NCBI RefSeq assembly: GCF_000266885.1
Contig: NC_018020.1
Span: forward strand, 4,216,001-4,280,000
Direction: 5' to 3'
Length of the DNA stretch: 64,000 bases
Source of the DNA: Turneriella parva DSM 21527
GTDB lineage: Bacteria > Spirochaetota > Leptospiria > Turneriellales > Turneriellaceae
The notes below the pieces were generated by a model. It was given only the letters and a program-made list of their open reading frames with translations, was not told where the DNA came from and searched no databases. Below, one piece after another: positions 1-10,700 of this stretch (positions are counted from its first letter, which is position 1; each line of letters starts with the position of its first letter). The translations under genes and the position numbers were made by a program.

Positions 1-5
1 ATCGG

Positions 6-497
6 TCATTGCGGCAGATCTCCCGAGGGATTTTCTGTATCTTCAGCGGTCGTCGAGGTCTTCTGACCAATAAAACTGGCTGGCGTGAACACAGACACAT
101 GCGAGCCAACCCGCTCGAGCATCGCCGGGTCAAGACTCACCAGCACGCCACCGCTGAGGCGGGCAGTGACCGCGTAGATTGCGTCAGAAACGCGCAAGTC
201 GCCTTGGTCGGCCAGCTCGCACGCAGCGCGCGTGAACTGGCTGTCGGCATCGAGCCAACGCACGTTGTCGGCGATCGCCCATTGGCGCGCGAGCGTGCTG
301 TAGACCGACTTTACGTTGAGCATCGCACGCAGCGTCACGATCAATTCAAGCAAAAAGAGGCGCGGCAGATAGACCTCGTAGCCCTCTGACAGCACCTGGC
401 GCAGAAAAACACGCGCTTCGTTCACGCCGCCCTCGCCCTTCTCGAGCGCTGCCAGATAGACGCTGGCATCAATCGTGAGCTTGCGCGCGCCGATCAT
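6..497 (-). CDS. vapC: PIN-domain toxin, VapC-like
   Basis: This 163-residue protein looks like a PIN-domain ribonuclease, the toxin half of a VapBC pair. The acidic residues expected at the metal site are visible: D10 in TIDAS, E51 in LLELIV, D105 in SDAIYA and D123 in SLDPAM. The spacing and the GGVLVSLD ending of the fold match PIN proteins. The family cleaves RNA, often tRNA or rRNA; the target here cannot be read from sequence. The start ATG shares one base with the TGA of the upstream antitoxin gene (TGATG), which implies translational coupling. The last 20 residues (TSTTAEDTENPSGDLPQ) look like a disordered tail. A solitary PIN nuclease of other function is possible, but the coupled ribbon-helix-helix gene argues for toxin-antitoxin. 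Confidence 0.8.
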   Translation of the reverse strand: MIGARKLTIDASVYLAALEKGEGGVNEARVFLRQVLSEGYEVYLPRLFLLELIVTLRAMLNVKSVYSTLARQWAIADNVRWLDADSQFTRAACELADQGDLRVSDAIYAVTARLSGGVLVSLDPAMLERVGSHVSVFTPASFIGQKTSTTAEDTENPSGDLPQ

Positions 498-778
498 CAG
501 AACGCTCCAGCCCCCGAATCGGGCGAAGTATTTCTATTTGCCATGAGGCGGCCAAGGGGGCTTGCGGGGGCCTCGCCGACCTGACCGCTCAGTTCATCTA
601 AAGAAGCCATGAATTCGTCGATTCTTACCGCCCCGGCACGGCCGAGCTCACTGTCGGCCCGATTAAGTTCGCGCGAAAGGCTCGTGACGACCATGTCGCG
701 CAGCTTCACGCCACGTAGCGCCGCCTCGGCTTTCGCCTTACGATAGATATCCACCGGGAGGTCAATGGTGGTTCGCAT
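497..778 (-). CDS. vapB: ribbon-helix-helix antitoxin, VapB-like
   Basis: This 93-residue protein begins MRTTIDLPVDIYRKAKAEA, the typical strand-helix start of a ribbon-helix-helix DNA-binding domain, followed by ALRGVKLRDMVVTSL as the second helix. The C-terminal half is acidic and flexible and would wrap the PIN toxin encoded just downstream. The family binds operator DNA at its own promoter and neutralises the toxin. The upstream 300 bases are AT-rich and hold its likely promoter. No clear Shine-Dalgarno sequence precedes the ATG. Confidence 0.78.
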   Translation of the reverse strand: MRTTIDLPVDIYRKAKAEAALRGVKLRDMVVTSLSRELNRADSELGRAGAVRIDEFMASLDELSGQVGEAPASPLGRLMANRNTSPDSGAGAF

Positions 779-1073
779 ATAAGCATAAATATGTTTGTGT
801 GTTTATATGTAAAGCAATAAATGTGAATTTTTCGCATTTGTTGAAAATGTTCGTTGAGGTGGATTGAGGGGCGTTATGCGCCCGGGCGCTATTCGGGCCA
901 GCTACGAATTTCCATAGCTATGACCGCCATCTTGAGAGAGCTATGGAATTTCGCAGCTATGGTTTGTACGAAAAGGGGGCCAGAAGCGCGCAGCGTACAG
1001 CCGGCGCCTGCTATGAAGATACTAATGATGACGAAGAATTCAATCTTGCCAAGCTGCTGCGCAGCCCCAACCG
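779..1073. other. intergenic region upstream of vapBC
   Basis: This 295-base gap lies between the antitoxin start and the alpha-E gene end. The first 70 bases are markedly AT-rich. On the minus strand TTTACA, 17 bases, then ATTTAT could be a weak promoter for vapBC. The rest holds a 57-base inverted repeat, listed separately. A 78-codon open frame on the plus strand has no start signal, no recognisable domain and runs through the inverted repeat, so I do not call a gene. Confidence 0.5.
901..957. repeat. inverted pair of an 18-bp palindromic element
   Basis: The left arm GCTACGAATTTCCATAGCT (901-919) and the right arm AGCTATGGAATTTCGCAGC (939-957) are complementary at 17 of 19 positions, around a 19-base loop. 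Each arm is itself an imperfect palindrome around AATT. The same element with one difference lies upstream of pstS at 41570-41588. Confidence 0.75.
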
Positions 1074-2039
1074 TTATTCGCCGGGGGTGAAAAAAGTCGT
1101 GGCGATTGCGTCGCCGACGCCGTTGCAGTGCAGCTGCAGGTGATCCATGTACTCGTGCAGACCATAGGCGAGAATTTCGGGAAACTCTTTATAATCGAGT
1201 TCAGACAGCAGCACCCCCGTCCGCTTCTCGGCGATATTGTTGTACGAATAGGCCTGCGTACCGGTCAGCTCATGCAGCGAGTGGTTGATCCAAATGAGGC
1301 AATACCGCACCGCCCGGGGAAACTCGCGGTCGAGCACGAGAAATTCGGCGATCTTTTTGGGGTCGATAGAACCGTGCTGGCGGCGGTAAACCTGCAGCCC
1401 ACTTGTCGACTTTAAGAGCGCAGCCCACTGCAACTGGTCGAGCGAAGTGCCGACATCGGTCACTTTCGGCAGCAGTATAAAATACTTCATGTCGAGAATG
1501 CGGCAGGTTTTTTCGGCGCGCTCGAGAAACCGGCCCATGCGCCCGAAATGCCAGGCTTCGGCGTGCGCGATCGTATCTTCCATTGCGCCGGTGAAGAGCA
1601 TCATGTTGCGGCTGATCTCTTTGTAGAAGCGGATTAACTCTGTCGGCGAATGGTTTTTGCGCAGATCGCCGGCATGAGCCTGAAAGTTCTGAACCCAAAG
1701 ATAGAGAGTGTTTACTACCTCCCACATTTCGGTCGAAATATTCTCACGCACAATGCGGGCATTTTCCCTGGCAAGATTCAGGCATGACAATATCGAATTG
1801 GGGTTGCGCTTATCGGTCGACAAGAACCGCATGACGTTTTCAGCCGTTGCTTCGCCATAAAGTTCTTTGTACTGCTCGCTGTCGCCGGTTGTGTCAATGA
1901 GGGGCTGCCACTGCCCCGCATAACTCGGCGGCATTTCGAGATTGATGTTAAGATTGACGTCGATGAAGCGCGCATAGTTATCGGCCCGCTCAAGGTAGCG
2001 GTTGAGCCAGAAAATATTCTCCGCTACGCGGCTTAACAT
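1074..2039 (-). CDS. alpha-E domain protein (DUF403)
   Basis: This 321-residue all-helical protein opens with MLSRVAENIFWLNRYLERAD, the signature of the alpha-E family, and repeats similar charged helices throughout. The family is found beside circularly permuted ATP-grasp enzymes and is thought to take part in a peptide-ligation or modification pathway; its precise role is unsettled. Here the ATP-grasp gene lies 55 bases upstream on the same strand, so the pair is a likely operon. A strong Shine-Dalgarno sequence (GGAGG, 4 bases before the ATG) fixes the start. The usual third member, a transglutaminase-like protease, is not next to it in this window. Confidence 0.88.
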   Translation of the reverse strand: MLSRVAENIFWLNRYLERADNYARFIDVNLNINLEMPPSYAGQWQPLIDTTGDSEQYKELYGEATAENVMRFLSTDKRNPNSILSCLNLARENARIVRENISTEMWEVVNTLYLWVQNFQAHAGDLRKNHSPTELIRFYKEISRNMMLFTGAMEDTIAHAEAWHFGRMGRFLERAEKTCRILDMKYFILLPKVTDVGTSLDQLQWAALLKSTSGLQVYRRQHGSIDPKKIAEFLVLDREFPRAVRYCLIWINHSLHELTGTQAYSYNNIAEKRTGVLLSELDYKEFPEILAYGLHEYMDHLQLHCNGVGDAIATTFFTPGE

Positions 2040-2094
2040 ACCGCCTCCAAGAATATGAAAGTACTTGAAACGCTACGCGTCTCAAATGCTTTCA

Positions 2095-3519
2095 TTACCT
2101 TACCACCCATGTATCTTTGCTTCCCCCGCCCTGCGATGAATTGACGACCAGCGAACCTTTCTTAAGCGCTACGCGCGTAAGCCCGCCCGGCAGAATCGAA
2201 ATTGTCTCTCCATAAAGAATATATGGCCGCAAGTCGACGTGGCGGCCTTCGAGCTTATCGCCGACCAGCGTCGGGGTACGCGACAGCGAAATCGTCGGTT
2301 GCGCGATATAGTTGCGCGGGTTCGCTTCAATGCGCTTCTTGAAATCTTCTTGCTCAGCTTTGGTCGAATGGGGCCCGACAAGCATACCATAGCCGCCGGC
2401 TTCGTTGGCGGCTTTGACGACCAGCTTCTCAATGTTGGCGAGCACATACTTGCGGTCGTCGTCGCGCCAGCAGAGGTACGTCTCGACATTCTTGAGCCAC
2501 ATTTCTTCGCCGAGATAATATTTCACCATATCGGGTACATATGCATAGACGACCTTATCGTCGGCAACACCCGTGCCCGGCGCATTGACGAGCGCAAGGT
2601 TACCCGCGCGGTACGCCGCGAACATTCCCGCCGCCCCGAGCACAGAGTCAGGGTTAAAGACCGTCGGGTCGAGAAACGTGTCGTCGACGCGGCGGTACAT
2701 GACATCGATCTGCTGCAGACCTTTGGTCGTGCGCATCATCAGCCGGTTATTTTGTACCGTCAGATCGCGGCCTTCGACGAGTTCGATGCCCATCTGCCGG
2801 GCTAAAAATGAATGTTCAAAATAGGCGGAATTATAGATGCCAGGCGTCAAGAGCGCCATGCGGGGGTTATCCTTACCTGAAACAAATTGCATCAGCTGGC
2901 GCAAATGGTATGGGTAATCGGCGACCGGTCGAATCTGGCCTGTCGCAAACAGTTCGGGCATTATACCCTTCATGAGTTCGCGGTTCTCTAGCACATAGCT
3001 GACCCCCGAAGGGCAGCGCAGGTTGTCTTCGAGCACGAGCAGGCTGCCATGCCGGTCGCGAATAATGTCGGTGCCGGTGATATGGCACCAGATTTTTTTG
3101 GGCGGCGAAAACCCCATACACTCTTTGAGAAAACCCTTGCTCGAAAAAATCACGTCGGCCGGTATTATACCGTCTTTGATAATCTTCTGGTCGTGGTAGA
3201 TATCTTCGAGAAAAAGATTGAGCGCTGTTATGCGCTGCGTCAAACCCGCTTCGAGTTGCGCCCATTCTTCGCCGGCGAGAATGCGGGGTATCACATCAAA
3301 TGGCATAATGCGCTCTTCGGCGCCGTCTTCGCCATAGACGCTGAACGTGATGCCGAGACTACGCAGCGCTGTCTCAGCAGTCTGCCGACATTCTTGCAGT
3401 TCGGCCATCGTCATTTGGCTCAGTTTTTGAGACAGCGCCTGCGCGTGCGTGCGCGGTTTGCCGCCTACAACAAACATCTCGTCGTGAAAAGCATCGACCT
3501 GGTAAGATTTCAGATCCAT
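2095..3519 (-). CDS. circularly permuted ATP-grasp protein (DUF404/DUF407)
   Basis: This 474-residue protein matches the circularly permuted ATP-grasp family paired with alpha-E proteins. Visible marks are [40 protein letters not shown] (where ATP-grasp metal and substrate contacts lie), [11 protein letters not shown] and the C-terminal [17 protein letters not shown] and RPYILYGE. The predicted reaction is ATP-dependent formation of an amide or peptide bond by way of an acyl phosphate; the substrate is unknown. It is cytosolic, with no signal peptide. A GGTGA stretch 6 bases before the ATG can serve as ribosome-binding site. The downstream neighbour is the alpha-E partner. Confidence 0.88.
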   Translation of the reverse strand: MDLKSYQVDAFHDEMFVVGGKPRTHAQALSQKLSQMTMAELQECRQTAETALRSLGITFSVYGEDGAEERIMPFDVIPRILAGEEWAQLEAGLTQRITALNLFLEDIYHDQKIIKDGIIPADVIFSSKGFLKECMGFSPPKKIWCHITGTDIIRDRHGSLLVLEDNLRCPSGVSYVLENRELMKGIMPELFATGQIRPVADYPYHLRQLMQFVSGKDNPRMALLTPGIYNSAYFEHSFLARQMGIELVEGRDLTVQNNRLMMRTTKGLQQIDVMYRRVDDTFLDPTVFNPDSVLGAAGMFAAYRAGNLALVNAPGTGVADDKVVYAYVPDMVKYYLGEEMWLKNVETYLCWRDDDRKYVLANIEKLVVKAANEAGGYGMLVGPHSTKAEQEDFKKRIEANPRNYIAQPTISLSRTPTLVGDKLEGRHVDLRPYILYGETISILPGGLTRVALKKGSLVVNSSQGGGSKDTWVVR

Positions 3520-3567
3520 TGAACGTCACCAGCATAACTCATGCCAAGACACGGACAAGATAATTTT

Positions 3568-3608
3568 GTAAACGATCGATTTTGCCTCCGGCAAAATCGA
3601 TCGTTTAC
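3568..3608. terminator. perfect 19-bp hairpin spanning a stop codon
   Basis: Arms GTAAACGATCGATTTTGCC and its exact complement surround a 3-base loop (TCC). The TAA stop of the upstream lipoprotein gene lies inside the stem. No U-tract follows on the minus strand, so this is either an unconventional terminator or an RNA-end stabiliser. Confidence 0.6.
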
Positions 3609-6600
3609 CAGTCGAGTGGGCCGGCGCCGCTCGCGGCAGTCGTTCCGTTCGTGTAGAGGCCGCAATCGAGGTTCGGATCTGCTGGGTTTGCGCCCGCGGG
3701 TGGGTTACCGCCAGCGGTACGCCCGTCAGCAGGCCCATTGATGTGAGTGCCGTTGCAGGTGAATAGGCCAACGTTTGTGAAAGTGATCGCATTTGTGCCG
3801 CTGCTCGTGGCGTTCGCCGTCAGCGTGATCGAGGTAGCATTGACAATAGTCGCGATCTTACCGCCCGCAGGCATTCCGGTGCCTGTGACGCCCATACCCA
3901 CAACGAGATCAGCAGTCGTTGCAAGCCCTGTAACGTTGACACTGCCATTCGTCCGCGTGCCATTACGCGCAACCTGCGAGACAGTCTGCACGCCATAAGT
4001 ATAGTTCGCATAACCGACCCCGGTTGTGTCGTCGATGGTCAGGGTGCCACCGGGTGGAAACGCATTATTCACGCCGGCAATTGTCATGCGAAATGGCCGC
4101 CAGCCGCGCAGTGCAGACGAGCCGGTGCTGAGTATCGTTCTGACGAGCCCCCCCGAACCGCCGTAGAAGTTACCGGCGTAGATATCGATCCTCGCCTTCG
4201 AAACATTCCAGTCGAGTGCAGTGGCGTCGTTATTAAATACCGAGAATTTATACGTGCCGTTCACATAACCATCGTAGAAGTTGATAATCTCAGGCCCGTA
4301 CTCGAAGCTGTCGTCGACAGCGAGACTTGTCGAGCCCGTCGGCGCAGCTGTTCCTGTTTCTGCACAATAACGCTGTTGAAACGATACGTGAAATTTACTG
4401 TTTGCTCCGTTCGCGTTCTGAATCGCAGCTTCATTGTAAGGCTGGCAATCGAACGCATTCGACGCAGGCCCGACAACATGCATATCGAGATCTTTCGTCT
4501 GGTTGCCCCAGGTTAAAATCACTTTGATTTGCTTCGAACCATTCGCAAACGTGCCCACCATCGGCAGGTAACCGAGGTTAGTCGTCGTCACGTCTTGAAT
4601 CGCGATGCCCGTTTCAGAAATGGTGTAATAACTGGGGATTGCGATTTGTAATGAATAGACACCTGCGTTAAGGCCTGCACCGGCGTGATCAAACGTCGGG
4701 CTGTTGTAGGGTGCTGCGCCCCAACTCGTTACGCAACCAGCGGGAAAGGCAAACTGCTTGCCGTCGGGGTCGAGGTTCGGCGTGCTCGCGAGCGTTGCGT
4801 TCTGAAAGTCTTTGAGCGTGAATGTCGCATTCGAGAGTAGCAGCTGAGAACCATTCGAGCCGTCGACGACCGCACCGATCATGCAGCCCTTACCCGTGGT
4901 GCTGACGGCATAGATATTGCCGGCGTTGGTCGTCGCGCCGGCATTTGCTTCGATGTAGGTTTTTGTGCCTTCGCGCACCGGCCCGGTGGTTGAGACCTTC
5001 ACGCAATAGCCATTGGTCGCAAGCCGAATCGGAATCGCATACGTACCGGCGAGGTTGAATGTGAAGGTACCGTCACCGGCCGATGTTGCATTCGCTCCAA
5101 TTTGGGTCGCAAGCGTGCCGCAGATAGGCCCGTCGGCGTGCCCGGTCGCTGAATAGAATAATTGAACCGTCGCACCGCTGATGGGGTTATTGTTGGTATC
5201 GCGCACCGTACCGGTGATCGCACCCACAATTCGCTTACCCGACGAAGATGCGCTGAAACCACTTTCAACCCCGACTGAGTCTTTAACCTTCAGCTGGGCA
5301 TAGTACGTTGATCCGTTCAGCTGTTTGATGCAACCAAGACCCGGGCAGGCGGTGTTCAGTGTGTACGACGATGTCGCGTTGCAAGTGCCGACGGTGTTGC
5401 ACACCACTACCCCGTTCTGCATGCCTGGCAAAGGTTCGGTACACGCCGCATCTTTGCAGACGCGTATGCGAATCTCTTGCGTGCCGGTCGGTATGCCCGC
5501 ACCCGTCACCCATGTAAAATTGAACGTGTTTGAGAATAGATTGTCGAGAACTGCGTCACCGTCGTTGGGTGCGGGCGGCGCAAATACCGTGTAGGTCACG
5601 CTCTGCGTGGCAGCTTCATAGTTACCCGCGGCGTCGCGGCCTATAAAGCAGATGCGCACGGTACCCACGGCGAGCCCCGTTGCCTGCAATGGCGTCTCTG
5701 GCGACCTTTCAGGGTAAGTTGAATTATCGCCGACCATCGTTGCAGAAGTCGGGCATGCACCGGTAACAATCGTGCCCTTATAGCCCACCAGATTCTCTGC
5801 GCCCAGTTTGCCGATCTGTACATTCACATCGGTATTGACTGTGCTCTGCCCTGCCAGATTCAATGCAGGCGAGATCCACGTCACAACCTGAGATGTGGGT
5901 GGCGTCGTGTCATAACGAAAAGTGTGCCGCGTCACCGCGCTTGCCGAAGTGCCTTGGTAAAGCGCGCCGTTATTCGAACCGATGACGCAGATGCTGTAGT
6001 CATTGCCGTCGACCCACGCAGTGGTGTCGGCTGCGATATATTCGCTCGCCGAAATTTTTTGGCCGTTCACATCATAGTCACCGGCGGCTGTCGGGCAGCT
6101 GTTGCCCGAGACAATCGTGTACTTATAGAACGTCACGTTATTGACGCGTATGTTGTGGCAATTGTAGCGGGTAGGATTTCTAGGTAACCCGTTGTCGGGC
6201 GCTGCGGTGACACCTGCCGCACCTGTACAATTGCCCTGGCTCGCGAGCGTCGCGGTCGGCGCCGTAGTATCGACCACAAAGTCATACCCGGTTGCAGAAG
6301 CAGTGGCCTGGTAGTTGCCCGCAGCATCTTTGCCGACAATCTCGATTCGATACGTGCCGTTAATCAGGCCCGCGGCTGAAATCAGATCACCACCCACACC
6401 CGGATTTTTGTCTGTTGACCAGGTGCCAGAAAACCCGGTACCGATGACGCGGTATTGGTATTTGCTGAGGCCAGCACTATCGACTGCCACAGCAAAGCTG
6501 GTGGCTGAAGTTGTCGCAACCGGCAAGGTATTCGTCACAAAGGCCGCAGTGGGTGCGGTGGTATCGAGCAGAAAACGTGTTTCTTGATACGTCTTGGTGG

Positions 6601-7774
6601 CAAAAAAGTCATCGATGCTGCCCGTACCAGGCCCCGCCGGATTCGTACATGCGCCCGCGGTCGCATCGGTCGCGATGGCAGTATTGCATTGCCAGTTGCC
6701 GACATTGTCGGCTGCGACAACCTGAAAGTTATAGCATTGGCTGGTAGATAAAACCTCGTTGATGGGCAGGTTGGTAGAACGTGACGCACTCCAGGCACCA
6801 TAAGTATAGCCTGTGCCTGCGCAGTCACCGGGAACTGAACCAGCTTTGGTGCCAATACGATAGCGGTACGACGCCGGTATCTGCGCCGACACCGGGCTGG
6901 CAGAAGAATAGCACGGTGCAGCATAACCATTCGGAAAACCGGCCTCGACGCAGTTGCGGTAGGCGACGCTGATATTCGTCACCGTGCTGCTCGTGAGCGC
7001 AGCCGGCACGTTTGCAAGGCCGACATCTGAAACAGAAGTGTTGTCGACCGAGAAGAATATCTGGGTGGTGTCGCTCGCAGGTTGCCACGCGCCTGCGTCA
7101 TCTTGAATCAACAAGTCGAGACGGTAGTCAGCGCTCGGTAACCCCGCGGCAATGGTGAACGTCGTCGCGATCGGCGTAACCGCACTCAGAGCCGAATGAT
7201 CGGTACTGGTTGTGACATTATAGAGCCGCCAACGGTAGTTCTGCCCGCGCGCATAGTCGCCGCGCACGGTAACCGTTACGGGAGCGGCAAGTGTCGTGCC
7301 CGAAGACGGACACGTAAATGTGCCTGCGTCGTCGAGACAGGTCGCGCGTAACCAGCGTGCACCCATGAACTGTTTACTGCGGTTTTCATCGCCTGGCAGC
7401 AGATCGTCAAGATAAAGGTTCTTTATGCCTGAAACTCGCAGCGTATAATACTGCCGCTGCATGCGCTCGTTGTCGGGAGCATTCGGGTCGAGAAACAGGT
7501 AAACCTGATTCGTCTCAGGGCCTTTGGTCACCGACACCGGGTTAAGGCCTGCAATCGAATAGTTACCAAGGGTCAGGGCGCCTTTCTCGTAATCGAGCGG
7601 CTTATTGAAACCCACGAGTATTTTCGTGTTGGCAACCGGCACCACTTCGAGCAGCTTGAACTGCGCATTTTCGGTCGAGAGCAGCGTCGAGAGAAACTTG
7701 CCCACGCAGGCCTGCGTTGAAAGCATGATGGCCAGAGAAAGCACCGCGGGTTTAATGAATCGTATCGCTTTCAT
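3605..7774 (-). CDS. giant Ig-like repeat lipoprotein
   Basis: This protein of 1389 residues is probably a surface-exposed lipoprotein. Counting from MKAIRF, the signal peptide ends in LSTQAC with C23 as lipidated cysteine. A GTG four codons earlier is in frame, but the ATG gives a cleaner signal peptide and begins one base after the stop of the upstream gene. The body has many beta-sandwich-like repeats of the pattern DTTAPTA...SYxVxxxDAAGNYQ. Near residue 860 a carboxypeptidase-regulatory-like domain is seen (GTVRDTNNNPISGATVQL). The C-terminal part (about 1080-1230) has ILTWGNQTKDLDMHVVGP, resembling YfaP/DUF2135-type domains. Adhesion or cell-surface binding is likely but not shown. The C-terminus is rich in G, N and T. 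The gene forms a tandem pair with the next gene. Confidence 0.8.
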   Translation of the reverse strand: MKAIRFIKPAVLSLAIMLSTQACVGKFLSTLLSTENAQFKLLEVVPVANTKILVGFNKPLDYEKGALTLGNYSIAGLNPVSVTKGPETNQVYLFLDPNAPDNERMQRQYYTLRVSGIKNLYLDDLLPGDENRSKQFMGARWLRATCLDDAGTFTCPSSGTTLAAPVTVTVRGDYARGQNYRWRLYNVTTSTDHSALSAVTPIATTFTIAAGLPSADYRLDLLIQDDAGAWQPASDTTQIFFSVDNTSVSDVGLANVPAALTSSTVTNISVAYRNCVEAGFPNGYAAPCYSSASPVSAQIPASYRYRIGTKAGSVPGDCAGTGYTYGAWSASRSTNLPINEVLSTSQCYNFQVVAADNVGNWQCNTAIATDATAGACTNPAGPGTGSIDDFFATKTYQETRFLLDTTAPTAAFVTNTLPVATTSATSFAVAVDSAGLSKYQYRVIGTGFSGTWSTDKNPGVGGDLISAAGLINGTYRIEIVGKDAAGNYQATASATGYDFVVDTTAPTATLASQGNCTGAAGVTAAPDNGLPRNPTRYNCHNIRVNNVTFYKYTIVSGNSCPTAAGDYDVNGQKISASEYIAADTTAWVDGNDYSICVIGSNNGALYQGTSASAVTRHTFRYDTTPPTSQVVTWISPALNLAGQSTVNTDVNVQIGKLGAENLVGYKGTIVTGACPTSATMVGDNSTYPERSPETPLQATGLAVGTVRICFIGRDAAGNYEAATQSVTYTVFAPPAPNDGDAVLDNLFSNTFNFTWVTGAGIPTGTQEIRIRVCKDAACTEPLPGMQNGVVVCNTVGTCNATSSYTLNTACPGLGCIKQLNGSTYYAQLKVKDSVGVESGFSASSSGKRIVGAITGTVRDTNNNPISGATVQLFYSATGHADGPICGTLATQIGANATSAGDGTFTFNLAGTYAIPIRLATNGYCVKVSTTGPVREGTKTYIEANAGATTNAGNIYAVSTTGKGCMIGAVVDGSNGSQLLLSNATFTLKDFQNATLASTPNLDPDGKQFAFPAGCVTSWGAAPYNSPTFDHAGAGLNAGVYSLQIAIPSYYTISETGIAIQDVTTTNLGYLPMVGTFANGSKQIKVILTWGNQTKDLDMHVVGPASNAFDCQPYNEAAIQNANGANSKFHVSFQQRYCAETGTAAPTGSTSLAVDDSFEYGPEIINFYDGYVNGTYKFSVFNNDATALDWNVSKARIDIYAGNFYGGSGGLVRTILSTGSSALRGWRPFRMTIAGVNNAFPPGGTLTIDDTTGVGYANYTYGVQTVSQVARNGTRTNGSVNVTGLATTADLVVGMGVTGTGMPAGGKIATIVNATSITLTANATSSGTNAITFTNVGLFTCNGTHINGPADGRTAGGNPPAGANPADPNLDCGLYTNGTTAASGAGPLDW

Positions 7775-7775
7775 T

Positions 7776-10700
7776 TCAGAACCCACTCAGATTGCACTTC
7801 GAACTGTCATAGCCGCCACCACCGTCGTTCCAATTGACATACCGGTTTACAGGGGTGAACGATCGGCCGGCCGATCCAGAACCAGAGACAGTCATGGCAA
7901 ATGCCTGCCAAAGTTCGCACTGTTGCCAATCGGTCACACCACCGAGGCCACAACCTGCAACGAGCCCTGCCGGGGCGAGCGCAGTCGGTGCCACCGAAGG
8001 TTCAGTTGCAGTCATTTCAAACGCCAGTCCATCGGCATCATATACCTTGAGTTGCACATTCGTGACGTCCCATTGCTGGTTTGCCTTGGTATCAGTAACC
8101 GCGGGAATCCACTGGCTATAGTTCACCACGGTAAACCAATAGGTTCCGTTTGTGTATCCCCCAATCAGGTTAATCGCTTCAGGTCCGAAGCCTGTCGTCG
8201 CATCTTGCACTAAGGCACTTGTCGTGTCGGGGTTCAGCGGAAAGAACTGCTGGCCCTGGTATGCAGGGTCGGGCTGAATGAAGCTTCGCGTTTTAGCACT
8301 GTACTGTTGCTGCCAGTTACCCGCATTTCTGATCCAGTTGACGTGAAATTTGGTATTGTCACAATTGTCAGAGGGGTTCGTATGCGTCTGGCCAGACGGC
8401 AACGTGCCGACCATGTGCATGTCAAGGTCGCGCGGATTTTCATTGCCCCACGCCAGTACAATCTTCAGATCTTGCCCGACGAGTGTGCGCACGAGTGGTA
8501 GGCGCCCGGCTGACACTGGTGCAACGGTAATCGCATAGCCTCCAGTGTTCACATTGCCCGTAAGTGCAGGCCCGGCGGAAAAGGCTGCGGAAATTGGTGC
8601 CGCTGTCGGGTCAAAAAAAGCTGTGCTCGTGCTGTTGTTGCCGAGAACAACAAAACGGCGCCCCGCATTTAAACCGCTATCGATCGCGAAGTTGTGGCTG
8701 CCATCACCAGCGTTGGCCGGCAAGCCGGGGCCGGCTGCAAAAAGTCCTGATGAAGCGTTGTATAATGATGAGGTATTTGTTCCCCCACCGTGAACAATGA
8801 CGGTATTGCCTGCTTCTGAGCCTGCTGTTAAAGTAAAAGCGTTTGCGCCAGCCCCGGCATTCGCTGAAAGCCCGGGCCCCGCCGCCATCGTGTCAGTAGC
8901 GAGATCATACAATGCAGTGTTCATGGTGCCGTTGCCCAGTACAATAAGTATTTTATCCGAATTCGCACCCGAGGTGATCAAAGTTGAGAACGCCCCCGCG
9001 CCAGCTGTTGCAGGTAACGTATAAACGGGTGTCGAGAAGCCATGGGTTGCGGGGTCATAGAGATAAACAGAAGTGGTGGCCCCGCCACGAATAATCAGGT
9101 ATTTACCCGATTGAATTCCCGAAGTAATCGCCACTCCGTGCGCACCGGCACCGAGCGCTGCAGGCAGCGTGATGCCACTCGCAGTCATGGTATTTGCTGC
9201 CGGGTCATATAGATCGCTCGTTGTCGCAGAGCCATGAAAAATAATGTATTTGCCGTTATGCACGCCTGCTGTCACAGTGAGAGACATTGAACCAGTGTTC
9301 GCGGCTGCGTTGAGGTTTGGCCCAGCAAACGTGCCATTATCAATAGGGTTATAAACACGCGTTGTGTTACTATTACCATCAATGAGCATGTACTTACTTG
9401 CGTAGAGTCCCGTCGCAATGCGAAAGCCATGTGAAGCTGTGTTGGGGCTACCGGTAATCGGCGGCCCGTTCCGTACCGCATTCGTGATTGGGTCGTAAAT
9501 ATTTGAGCCCGTTGTGTTACCCGCCCTGATGATGAGTGTGCGCGCTTCGGGCAGGCCCGGCACCACGACATTCTCTTGGCGCAGCAGGTTATAGACCTGC
9601 TGGTTTGCCGCCCAGCTGTTGCCGGTGACTTCGATAGAATAGTTGCCTGGCGTGACATTCGTGAACAGCACATCGCCGCAGATACCGCCCGACGAGAACT
9701 GCTGCTTGGGTATGTTCGAAGGTGGGTCGCCGATTGGTGCAACCGTCGTGCAGCCAGAATTATAGGTGCTGCGCACGGCAGTGCCGACGGTGAGGCCGAG
9801 AGCGTCGACAAGTTTAACCTCGGCGTATCCGAGCATCCAGCCGTCGTCTGCATCGACGACCTTAGCAACAACATCTTGCGCAGCAGTCGCCGATTGCGGC
9901 ACCAGCGTCATGGTACCGACATTCGTAACGGTATTCGCGCTCGCGCCTTCGGCCTGTACCGATACAGAACGCTTGGCGGCGGCGCGGTATGTCGCATCAC
10001 CGCGCGCAGCAATCACCCGATAGAGATTCTTGCCCGTGCGCACGTTGGTGAAGGTAAAGACTCCTGAGGCGTTGGTCGTCTGGTCGGCGTAAGTTGCGGC
10101 AAGCGAGCAGACGTTTGCATCGCCTGCATCGAGCACGCACGGCGAAGCCTGGTACAAGCGCACCGCAACTCCACTGAGCGCAGTGCCCGATGTTGACCGC
10201 AGGGTGCCAGTGATACGGCCTCGCACATAGTGCTCTGCTGAAACAGCCGAGAAATCAGAACGAAAGTTGCCGTAAGGGTCACCGGCCTGCACGCGCGCAT
10301 AGATTGACCCTGAAGTATAGGGGTCTACAGCGATGGTGAACTGCTTGGTGCCGAGCGCTGCCGGGCAATCGGGCAAGACGATATTCTTGCAACTCGGCAC
10401 ATTGGTGTCGCTGATAATTTGTGTGAAGCCGGTATCTTTCGCGACCTGAATGCGGTAGGTCTGCGTGTCGCTCGTCGCCGAACCATTGTCGATGAAGAAA
10501 TTGATGACGGGCGTGCCGAACGAAGCGACGCTTGACGAAGCCGCCGTGAAAGAAGGGTTATTCGCCGGCGGTTCGGCGTCAACCGTCCATTCGGCGGTCG
10601 AAGTTGCTGATGAAACAGGTTGCCAGTTGCCGGCAGCATCTTTGCCGATGACGCAGACTTTGTAAACCGTCACCCCGGTTGTCGCAACCGCGGGCGCACC

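Noticed and set aside
1074-1076. terminator hairpin at the 901-957 repeat for the alpha-E gene
   Set aside because: The repeat is more than 100 bases past the stop and no U-tract follows, so it is better explained as a palindromic element.
854-1090. small open frame beside vapBC
   Set aside because: No ribosome-binding site, no recognisable motif, and it crosses the inverted repeat at 901-957.
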